DNA of 10,072 nt. Source: Syntrophus sp. (in: bacteria). GTDB lineage: Bacteria > Desulfobacterota > Syntrophia > Syntrophales > UBA8958. The notes under the pieces were generated by a model that searched no databases, was not told where the DNA came from, and saw only the letters and a list, made by a program, of their open reading frames with translations. Shown in pieces: positions 1 through 6,142 of the stretch (position 1 is its first letter; every line of letters starts with the position of its first letter). Position numbers and translations under genes: made by a program. The stretch is taken from contig DMAT01000284.1 of the NCBI GenBank assembly GCA_003451635.1, positions 1 through 10,072 of the forward strand, written 5' to 3'.

Positions 1-56
1 GTTGGCATGCCGTGGCTCAACCATCCCCCGGGCAGGCTGAGCCACGGCATGACAAC
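1..56. repeat. 19-bp imperfect inverted repeat inside the cytochrome gene at the left edge
   Basis: Positions 1-19 and 38-56 are reverse complements with one mismatch (c6 against a52), including a perfect 14-bp core (CATGCCGTGGCTCA, 6-19 region, with TGAGCCACGGCATG, 38-51), around an 18-nt centre. The minus-strand cytochrome frame reads through it without a stop, just after the CNGCH haem site. The left arm starts at the window edge, so its full length is unknown. Confidence 0.75.
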
Positions 57-1314
57 CGTTACAGGCCACCAGGTAGGTATGGAAGGTCGCCTTGGGGAAT
101 TTCCGGTTATGAACAGCCTGAGGATTTTTTGCCTCTTTGGGCATTCCGTCCCGCTTGGGCTTATACTGATCGCCATGATGACAACCTGTGCAGGTTTTCA
201 TGCCCACATGATCAAGATCATCCCGGACGGTGTTGAGTGTGGAGTTCCCCTTGACAATCTGATGGCGGAGCCGCTCCCGGGTATTGTTGCCAATCAGACC
301 GTGGCAATCGGTACAGATCAGTCCGGAACGGACATGGGCATCGAAGGCGGGATCATGGAGGGCGCCCGTATTCTTCGCATCCCCCTCCCCGTGACATTGG
401 AGACAGTTCTTCGCCGCCACGTTCTTTTTTATGAGCCCGCCCTTCATTCGCCCGTCGGTCCCAAAGAGGCGACCGTTCAACCAGTCATACGACGTAACGG
501 GGCGCTTGGAAAAGTTCCACGACCCATCCTTGAATCCCGCCTCTCCGGGACCGGCCCCCGGACGATGGTAGGTAAAAACGGCGCCGGAAACCTTCCCCAG
601 CCCGGCCCCCGCCGTGGCGGCCCAGCGGTAATTCCGGCGGTTCAACTGCTCGTTGCGATCATGGAAGCGGTAATTACCGTGATGGCAGAGGAGACAGTCG
701 GCCTCCACGACGCCGCTTTCCCGGAAGTGGCTTTTCCGGTCCGGCGTCCCCGCCGCGCTGTAATCGCCGTCGAGGGCGGCCTTGTTCGATTTTTCCCCGG
801 CGATGAGATTTCCTGTCCTGTCCGCCCTCCCCAGGGCGTCCCGTCCGTATTCCAGGGGCCCGCCGCCGGGATGGCACCAGCCGCAGGCGACCGCGGCGAC
901 CTTGTTTCCGGCGCTGTATTTGCCGGCCCCGATCCAGTCATAGGTAGTCAGATCCATCTGCCGGGGATCGGTATTCTTTTTTGCCGCCAGACGGCCGGCC
1001 GCCGCCGTGGGGAGCCATTTCCCGAACATCCCCGGCGACAGCAGCCAGGGACGCTTTGCGTCGTAGCGGTCGCTCATCTGGTCGAAACCCTGCTGGAAGT
1101 GGTAACCCGAGGTAATCAAGTTATAATTGTGACAGCCGCCGCAGGTCTTCCGGGGGCTGTAGGGATCGGCGCTGTTTTCCCGGGGGCTGATTCTGTCCCC
1201 CTGCTCGTTTTTCAGCCAGACGTCCTGATGGGACCTCGCCAGACCGGCGCCGGCAGCCAGGACGGCAAGGATAATCAGCATGGCGACAATTACTCTGCAT
1301 TTGGCTGTTTTCAA
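1..1314 (-). CDS. Multihaem c-type cytochrome, partial (C-terminus beyond left edge)
   Basis: The minus-strand frame is open from a TTG at 1314-1312 to the left edge: 438 codons without a stop. Seven CxxCH haem-binding motifs lie in this frame, with first Cys at about residues 58 (CGGCH), 144 (CGWCH), 207 (CLLCH), 304 (CLQCH), 334 (CTDCH), 375 (CTGCH) and 418 (CNGCH). The TTG start is preferred because it gives a good signal peptide (MKTAKCRVIVAMLIILAVLA...), has a GAGGG about 4 nt upstream, and begins 7 nt after the stop of the upstream cytochrome. An in-frame ATG at 1281 is the alternative, but it would remove the basic n-region. Haem is attached outside the inner membrane, so the protein should be periplasmic or outer-surface and carry electrons. 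It is probably co-transcribed with the upstream 11-haem gene. I cannot assign a named family; the CGWCHPGGGPLEY region resembles large uncharacterised deltaproteobacterial cytochromes. The cytochrome call is secure; the electron partner is unknown. Confidence 0.93.
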   Translation of the reverse strand, partial: MKTAKCRVIVAMLIILAVLAAGAGLARSHQDVWLKNEQGDRISPRENSADPYSPRKTCGGCHNYNLITSGYHFQQGFDQMSDRYDAKRPWLLSPGMFGKWLPTAAAGRLAAKKNTDPRQMDLTTYDWIGAGKYSAGNKVAAVACGWCHPGGGPLEYGRDALGRADRTGNLIAGEKSNKAALDGDYSAAGTPDRKSHFRESGVVEADCLLCHHGNYRFHDRNEQLNRRNYRWAATAGAGLGKVSGAVFTYHRPGAGPGEAGFKDGSWNFSKRPVTSYDWLNGRLFGTDGRMKGGLIKKNVAAKNCLQCHGEGDAKNTGALHDPAFDAHVRSGLICTDCHGLIGNNTRERLRHQIVKGNSTLNTVRDDLDHVGMKTCTGCHHGDQYKPKRDGMPKEAKNPQAVHNRKFPKATFHTYLVACNGCHAVAQPARGMVEPRHAN

Positions 1315-1321
1315 TGCGCCC

Positions 1322-2560
1322 TCATCTGTGAATGGGCTTCGGGTTCATGATCAGACCCTGATTAGCCTTTGAACCGCCTTTGATCATGTTATCCATGTTC
1401 AGGAATCCCGCTTTTTCTACATGGCAGGCGTCGCAGGAACGGGTCCTGTCGGTGCGCTTGCGAATGTTATGGACCGGCGAATCCCAGTAGTTCGGCAGGG
1501 CGTCGAAGTTCTCCATCTTGATTCCCTCCTTGACGAAGGTCTCCCTGACCGTGGGGATAAGACGCAAGGTCGTCAGGGTCTTTTTGTCCCGAGGATTCAA
1601 GCCCAGAACCAGGGCCGGCTTCGCCGCCGCGCCTTTGCCAAGATGGCAGTCCTGACACTGACGGTACGCCGTCGCCGTATGACAGCCGTAACAGCTCACC
1701 TTGCCCTGATGACGCTGATGGGAGATCCTGGCGGTCAATTTCGCCTCCTGCCCCAATTTATGGCAATTACGGCAGGACGGCCGGTCTTTTACGGCCTGCT
1801 TGTTGGCATAGGCCGTCCCGTCCCCGTGAAATTCCGCCTTCTTGTGGCATTCCATACAGGTCATGCCTTTCTGATAATGGACATCGGGACTGCCGCCGTA
1901 TTCTCCCGTATATTCGGGATACACCCGGCCGCCGTGACAGAAGGCGCAGGTTTTCCCCTCGTCTTTCTTCACGAACTTGTGCTTTTGAATGAGACCGATG
2001 CTGATCCCTCCTACCGCCGGGGCCTTGACATGGCAATCCCCGCAGGAGGCATGGCAACTCCGGCATGACTTTTCAAAAACCTTGGCATCGAAGGTCTTCA
2101 GCTCTTCTTTGGAACGACTCGGCATCACGCCGTTTCTCTGCCCCGCCGTGGTGTAATGGAGTGATTTAGAATAGTTATCGGCAATCTGCTTGTGGCACAT
2201 GCCGCATGTCTTCAGGTTATCGGAAGGCCGCTTGACCATGCCTTTGTGGGCCCCTTCCTTGCCCTGCCCCTTCTCATCACCTTTATGACACAACCGGCAG
2301 CCCATGCGAAAGTGGGGATCTCCTGCAATCAGGGCCCCGTCCACGACATACCCCTTGTACATCTCTTCCGCCTTAACAGGCGGAGGCGCCCCTGCTCACC
2401 CTTCGCCCTCTTCACCGGCAGTGATGACCGGCGGTTTGTGGAGGGATTTCATGAGGGCTTCATTGGTATGACACTGGACACAGCTGCTGGCGTTGGCCAA
2501 CACATCCGTAGAGAGAAGAAAAAGGAAGATAAAGGAAGATAAAACAGCTATAATTTTCAT
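1322..2560 (-). CDS. Undecahaem c-type cytochrome interrupted by an in-frame TGA
   Basis: From ATG 2560 the frame encodes a signal peptide (MKIIAVLSSFIFLFLLSTDVLA), then CVQCH at residue 27 and a KSLH motif. It meets TGA at codon 55 (2398-2396) and continues in the same frame to TGA 1324-1322. The downstream part has ten more CxxCH motifs, first Cys at about residues 88, 119, 166, 173, 205, 235, 263, 290, 302 and 376. Haems 4 and 5 are separated by only two residues (CRSCHASCGDCH). Read through, the product is 412 residues with 11 haems. The part from ATG 2362 (346 codons) is uninterrupted but lacks a signal peptide, so alone it could not mature as a c-type cytochrome. A KSLH motif also follows the CGMCH haem, which ties both parts to one protein. 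The TGA may be a nonsense mutation, a base error (GGA Gly or CGA Arg would suit the Gly/Pro-rich linker), or less likely selenocysteine. A GGGGGA lies just before ATG 2560. Confidence 0.88.
2367..2384 (-). promoter_or_regulatory. Hairpin just downstream of the in-frame TGA (SECIS-like candidate)
   Basis: The minus-strand RNA can form a perfect 6-bp stem, UCCGCC with GGCGGA, closed by the hexaloop UGUUAA. The loop starts 17 nt after the UGA and has a G at loop position 2, which fits the loose bacterial SECIS description (apical loop about 16-37 nt from UGA, G in the first two loop bases). It also overlaps the possible ribosome-binding region for a restart at ATG 2362, so it could instead hide that site or be chance in GC-rich DNA. 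Confidence 0.25.
2396..2398 (-). other. In-frame TGA codon inside the 11-haem cytochrome
   Basis: On the minus strand TGA occupies 2398-2396, in frame with both the upstream signal-peptide and haem-1 segment and the downstream ten-haem segment. The local residues are EGEG, stop, AGAPPPVKAEE, with no other stop before ATG 2362. One base change would restore Gly or Arg. Whether it is a stop, an error or a recoded codon cannot be decided from the sequence alone. Confidence 0.9.
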
Positions 2561-2587
2561 CGTTCCCCCGAATTAGTCTTTCCTGAG

Positions 2588-2616
2588 TTTGTAGCAAAAG
2601 GAACCTGATATGTCAA
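2588..2616 (-). promoter_or_regulatory. Sigma70-like promoter for the cytochrome operon
   Basis: Read on the minus strand, a perfect -35 box TTGACA (2616-2611) is followed after 17 nt by TACAAA (2593-2588). Transcription would start near 2581, leaving a leader of about 20 nt before ATG 2560 that contains the GGGGGA ribosome-binding site. Box match, spacing and placement are all good; no operator was identified. Confidence 0.5.
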
Positions 2617-2716
2617 ACATATTCAAGGAGATTCATGGAGATCTCAAAATATTATTTTATAATCTCAGGACAAATCAATAATCTGCAACATTTGGAACAT
2701 ATAACACATTATCTCA

Positions 2717-2745
2717 TTGCACAATTGTCGGTTTTTCTATATTAG
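2717..2745 (+). promoter_or_regulatory. Candidate promoter for the first RND exporter gene
   Basis: TTGCAC (2717-2722) lies 17 nt upstream of TATTAG (2740-2745); an overlapping TATATT at 2738-2743 would give a 15-nt spacer. It lies in the AT-rich divergent region about 100 nt before ATG 2846, implying a leader of roughly 90 nt. The -10 match is mediocre and AT-rich DNA gives such hits easily. Confidence 0.3.
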
Positions 2746-2761
2746 TCACCCAATTATCGGT
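2722..2761 (+). repeat. Short direct repeat CAATTRTCGGT before the first exporter
   Basis: CAATTGTCGGT (2722-2732) recurs as CAATTATCGGT (2751-2761), 29 nt apart start to start, with one base difference. The pair overlaps the candidate promoter and could be a regulator-binding site. A related CACAATCGGTAAA occurs at 6088-6100 before the second exporter. The repeats are short and the region is AT-rich, so chance is possible. Confidence 0.3.
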
Positions 2762-2845
2762 GAAGGGAGTTGTTTCATCTCTCACTTAATTGTTCTCCGT
2801 TTTTTCTTAACTGCCCTTTAGTTGTTATTTTATTTGGAGGTTAAC

Positions 2846-5599
2846 ATGGGAAAAGTAATGCTCTGGAGTTCCCGCCATGCCAAACTGGTAGTGGCGGTGA
2901 TTATCGTCATCTCCGTCATTTCCGCTTTTTTTGCCGCCCAGGTCCGCATCGATTCGGGCACGGAAGGGATGATGATCGAGGGCGACCCGGCGAAGGACTT
3001 CCACCGGGATACGGTGGCGAAGTTCGGAAGCGACAACGTCACCGTCGTTTTCATCCGTGATAAAAATCTCTTTACTCCGGAGAAGCTCAAGGTCCTTGAG
3101 AAGCTCTATTACGACCTCAAGGATCTTCCCGGCGTCGAACGCTGTGAGAGCCTTTTTTCAGTCACCAACTTCAAGGGTGTGGGCGGCGCCTTAGAGACCA
3201 ACCCGCTGATGGACCAGGCGCCGGCTACAATAGAAGAGGCCATGCGGATTCAGGCCGACGCCCTGAAGAGCCCCCTGTTCATGAACAGTCTCATCTCCAG
3301 CGACGGCAGGATGACGGCCATAAACCTCTATGTCGATGTGGACAAAAAAGACCCCGACTTCCATACGAAGTTTTCCAAGAAGGTCGATGAGGTCTCAGGC
3401 AAGTACGAAAAGGAATTCGAGCGCCTCTTCCAGTTCGGCAACTCCTTCAGCCGCCGGGCCATCGGCGAAAACATCATCAGCGACCAGTTCCGCATCGCCC
3501 CCATGGCCGTGGCGGTCCTGGTGATCACCCTCATCGCCGCCCTCCGCAATTTCAGCGCCGGGATGATGCCCATGCTCACCGCCGGGACGTCCGTCCTCTG
3601 GACCTTCGCCTTCATGTATATCGTCGGCATTCCCCTGAACGTCCTTACCGTCATCGTCCCCTCCATCATGATCGTCGTGGGCTCGACGGAAGACCTCCAC
3701 ATGCTCTCCGAGTTCATGGCGGGGGTCGAGGAGACCAAGGGCGACGCCGACAAGTCCATCGAGATCATGAGCGGCAAGCTGGGACTCGCCGTCCTCATGA
3801 CAGCCATGACCACCTTCCTGGGCTTCCTCTCCATCATCTACAACGACATCACCATGCTCGTCCAGTTCGGCATGGTCGCCGCCTTCGCCCTCGGTATCAA
3901 CCCCTGCATCACCTTCACCCTCGGCCCGGCCTATCTCCACTTCTTCGGCCCCCGGAAGTTGAAGAAGCACGACGAAGAGGTCCATTTCATCGATAGGGGC
4001 TTCAATCTCATGCAACGTGGCATCATCAACCTCGTCAACAACCCGCGGAAGAAGACAGCCGCCATCGTCATTTTTTCCATAATGACCCTCGGGGCCCTCG
4101 GGGCGACATATTTCGTCAAGGTGAACAACGATTTCATCGCCTATTTCAAGGAGGACTCCGATCTCCGCCAGCGGAGCGCCGTCCTCCATAAGGAGCTCTC
4201 GGGGGCGCAGACCTTCTTCATCCGCATTACCGGCGGCGCCCCCGACACCTTCAAACAGTCGGAATACCTCTCCCAGGTGGCGGCAATCCAGCAGTTCATG
4301 CAGAAGAAGGGGTGGTTCGACAAGACGGAATCCCTGGCCGACCGGGTGGCCCTCATCAACATGGAGATGCACGACGGGGATCGCAAGTATTTCAGCATCC
4401 CCGCCGATTCCAACCTCATCTCCCAGTATCTCCTCTTTTTCCAGCGCGACGACTTGGCCCGGTTCGTCACCCCCGATTTCAGCGAGGTCTCAATCATGGT
4501 CCGCCACAACGTGAGCGCCAGCTATGAGATCAACGCCATCCTCGCCGAACTGCGGGACCATATCAGGAAGACGGTGAACCCGAATTTCAAGACCGAGTTC
4601 ACCGGGGAGTACATCCTCATCAACAAGGCGGCGGAGACCCTCGCCGTGAACTCCGTGACCTCCCTGGGGCTCCTGCTGTCCATCGTCTTCGTTTGCATGT
4701 ACCTCCTTTTCTGGTCCGTCAAGGCGGGTCTCATCTCGCTCATCCCCAACGTCTTCCCCATTGTCATGATCTTCGGGGTAATGGGGCTCTTCGACATCCC
4801 CCTGAACGTGGGGACGGCCATGGTGGCCTGTATCTCCGTCGGCATTGCCGTGGACGATACGATGCACATGATGACTCGTTACAACGCCGAGATGCGGGAG
4901 CGCCAGAACGGTTCGGAGGCCCTGGCGGCGGTCCTCCATGACGAGATCCGTCCCGTCGTCTCCACTTCCGTTGCTTTGACGCTCGGTTTTGCCGTCTGCG
5001 CCGCCTCCAATTTCGTCCCCGTCATCCAGTTCGGCATCCTCTCCGGCGTGGTTATGATCATGGCCCTCCTGGCCGACCTGATCATCACCCCCATCCTCCT
5101 CCAGTCAACGCAGCTCATCACCCTGTGGGATTTGGTGGGATTGAAGCTCCGGGAAGAGGTGATCAAGCAGTCCGCCTTCTTCGACGGACTCAAAGCCTGG
5201 CAGCGTAAGAAGGTCTGCCTTCTGGGGAGGATGAAGGAGAAGAACGCCGGGGAATACGCCGTCGTCAAGGGAGAGATGGGCAACAGCATGTATCTCCTTC
5301 TGGACGGCAAGGCAGATGTCATCGGCAAAGATGAAAAAACGGGTCAGGAGATCACCTTGACCACCCTCAAGCCGGGAGAAGTATTCGGCGAGATCGCCCT
5401 CGTAAAGGCGGGACCCCGTTCCGCCCATGTCCTGGCCAAGGAGCCCATCCGGTATCTTGAGATCGACTGGGAAGGCCTCAAGCGGATACAGCGGATTTAC
5501 CCCCGCATCGGCGGCAAGCTGTTCCTGAACCTGTCGCGGATCCTCGGCGAGCGCCTGGTCCATACCAACGAAATGCTCTTCGGGAAATCCTCCTCCTGA
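2846..5599 (+). CDS. RND/MMPL-family exporter with C-terminal cyclic-nucleotide-binding domain (copy 1)
   Basis: A 917-residue inner-membrane protein. The start is ATG 2846, 5 nt after GGAGG (2836-2840); an in-frame TTG at 2822 lacks support. Order: TM1 (~14-34), periplasmic domain 1 (~35-215), TM2-6 (~216-366), TM7 (~403-424), periplasmic domain 2 (~425-600), TM8-12 (~602-750), then a cytosolic cNMP-binding domain (~785-905). TM10 carries GIAVDDTMH with D670/D671, where RND proteins often place acidic proton-relay residues; TM4 ends GSTEDLHM. The nucleotide domain shows a beta-roll (GEMGNSMYLLLDGKADVIG) and a phosphate-binding cassette with FGEIAL (E849) and R858 in PRSA, matching the Glu and Arg of CAP-like domains. 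No membrane-fusion adaptor or outer-membrane channel gene is nearby, so a single-component MMPL/HpnN-like lipid exporter seems likelier than tripartite drug efflux. The substrate is unknown. A strong hairpin follows the stop. Confidence 0.9.
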   Translation: MGKVMLWSSRHAKLVVAVIIVISVISAFFAAQVRIDSGTEGMMIEGDPAKDFHRDTVAKFGSDNVTVVFIRDKNLFTPEKLKVLEKLYYDLKDLPGVERCESLFSVTNFKGVGGALETNPLMDQAPATIEEAMRIQADALKSPLFMNSLISSDGRMTAINLYVDVDKKDPDFHTKFSKKVDEVSGKYEKEFERLFQFGNSFSRRAIGENIISDQFRIAPMAVAVLVITLIAALRNFSAGMMPMLTAGTSVLWTFAFMYIVGIPLNVLTVIVPSIMIVVGSTEDLHMLSEFMAGVEETKGDADKSIEIMSGKLGLAVLMTAMTTFLGFLSIIYNDITMLVQFGMVAAFALGINPCITFTLGPAYLHFFGPRKLKKHDEEVHFIDRGFNLMQRGIINLVNNPRKKTAAIVIFSIMTLGALGATYFVKVNNDFIAYFKEDSDLRQRSAVLHKELSGAQTFFIRITGGAPDTFKQSEYLSQVAAIQQFMQKKGWFDKTESLADRVALINMEMHDGDRKYFSIPADSNLISQYLLFFQRDDLARFVTPDFSEVSIMVRHNVSASYEINAILAELRDHIRKTVNPNFKTEFTGEYILINKAAETLAVNSVTSLGLLLSIVFVCMYLLFWSVKAGLISLIPNVFPIVMIFGVMGLFDIPLNVGTAMVACISVGIAVDDTMHMMTRYNAEMRERQNGSEALAAVLHDEIRPVVSTSVALTLGFAVCAASNFVPVIQFGILSGVVMIMALLADLIITPILLQSTQLITLWDLVGLKLREEVIKQSAFFDGLKAWQRKKVCLLGRMKEKNAGEYAVVKGEMGNSMYLLLDGKADVIGKDEKTGQEITLTTLKPGEVFGEIALVKAGPRSAHVLAKEPIRYLEIDWEGLKRIQRIYPRIGGKLFLNLSRILGERLVHTNEMLFGKSSS

Positions 5600-5612
5600 T
5601 CATTGATACGGC

Positions 5613-5646
5613 TTTTCCCCCTCCCCGCGGCGCAGGAGGGGGAAAA
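5613..5646 (+). terminator. Hairpin terminator after exporter copy 1
   Basis: A perfect 12-bp inverted repeat, TTTTCCCCCTCC (5613-5624) and GGAGGGGGAAAA (5635-5646), with a 10-nt loop, begins 13 nt after the stop codon. It is followed by a broken T-rich stretch (CTTACTTTTCGTTTT). The interrupted T-tract makes termination efficiency uncertain, but the stem is very stable. Confidence 0.7.
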
Positions 5647-5722
5647 CTTACTTTTCGTTTTACAAGGAGTTAAGGTAGACGCTAAGCGAAGAGCCTGAAC
5701 TTATCAGGTAAGGAATTTACAT

Positions 5723-5740
5723 TTTAACGCTTTCGTTAAA
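5723..5740. repeat. Palindrome TTTAACG-CTTT-CGTTAAA
   Basis: A perfect 7-bp inverted repeat with a 4-nt centre lies 10 nt before the doubtful frame at 5750. As DNA it could be an operator for a dimeric regulator; as RNA it is a weak hairpin. Confidence 0.4.
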
Positions 5741-5749
5741 GAAAACCCC

Positions 5750-6076
5750 ATGCTGGCATTTTCAAGAAGGGTCAGAGGTAAGGCAGCTGTCTTAGGCTGT
5801 TGGCTATTAATGTTGTCCGTCTGGCAAGGGATGGATAATTCTAACCGTTTCTTTCCCCCATCGAAGCTCAACACTACAAATGCTCAGTACAGAGCATTTG
5901 TGGCCGAAGAATCCGGTTCCGGCATTTCTAATCGACACATACCTGCGGTAAACGCTCTTTTCTCCACAAAAATGGAGGACCAGCCTTCTCATTATTGTAT
6001 TGATATCAGGTATATTTCTAAAGACTCCTCATATCTCACATCCTATTCCAATCGTGGTCCACCCTGTCTGGTTTAA
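5750..6076 (+). CDS. Doubtful 108-residue hypothetical frame
   Basis: An open frame of 108 codons starting MLAFSRRVRG. It has one hydrophobic stretch (residues ~12-26, AAVLGCWLLMLSVWQ) and otherwise no motif I recognise. No convincing ribosome-binding site precedes the ATG: the upstream bases are AAAGAAAACCCC. Base use is unlike the flanking genes. It contains the 10-bp inverted repeat at 5876-5901, and a 61-codon minus-strand frame overlaps it (5992-5807). It is most likely non-coding or a remnant; it is listed because it fills most of the spacer. Confidence 0.15.
   Translation: MLAFSRRVRGKAAVLGCWLLMLSVWQGMDNSNRFFPPSKLNTTNAQYRAFVAEESGSGISNRHIPAVNALFSTKMEDQPSHYCIDIRYISKDSSYLTSYSNRGPPCLV
5876..5901. 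repeat. 10-bp inverted repeat in the spacer
   Basis: ACAAATGCTC (5876-5885) and GAGCATTTGT (5892-5901) are perfect reverse complements around a 6-nt centre (AGTACA). No T-tract follows, so it is not an obvious terminator. It may be an operator, a structured-RNA element or a relic of a mobile element. Confidence 0.5.
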
Positions 6077-6142
6077 ATCGCTTTTTTCACAATCGGTAAA
6101 TACTATTTTTCACATTGGGAGTAAGAACATGGAGGATATTAT

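Larger units (their letters stand above)
5600..6142. other. 543-bp AT-richer spacer between the exporter paralogues
   Basis: After the terminator this stretch has no gene I can support. It contains palindromes at 5723-5740 and 5876-5901 and a doubtful 108-codon frame at 5750-6076. Base composition is visibly more AT-rich than the flanking genes, and all frames outside that one are short. It could be a regulatory region, a decayed mobile element or a decayed gene. No transposase, tRNA or riboswitch consensus was recognised. Confidence 0.5.

Noticed and set aside
7..1350. A 447-codon plus-strand open frame over the left end
   Set aside because: It is antisense to the minus-strand frame that carries seven CxxCH motifs, a signal peptide and a ribosome-binding site; it has no coherent domain, and GC-rich DNA often opens such antisense frames.
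1421..2068. A 215-codon plus-strand frame opposite the 11-haem cytochrome
   Set aside because: The opposite strand carries regularly spaced CxxCH motifs, so this is a shadow frame.
2362..2362. ATG 2362 as the true start of a separate 346-residue cytochrome
   Set aside because: It lacks a signal peptide needed for c-type haem attachment, the ribosome-binding site is weak, and the open frame continues upstream without a stop as far as the TGA, with a matching signal peptide and haem site beyond it.
5680..5830. A possible c-di-GMP or other riboswitch before exporter copy 2
   Set aside because: Deltaproteobacteria often have such elements, but the conserved GEMM cores and the expected stem layout are not present.
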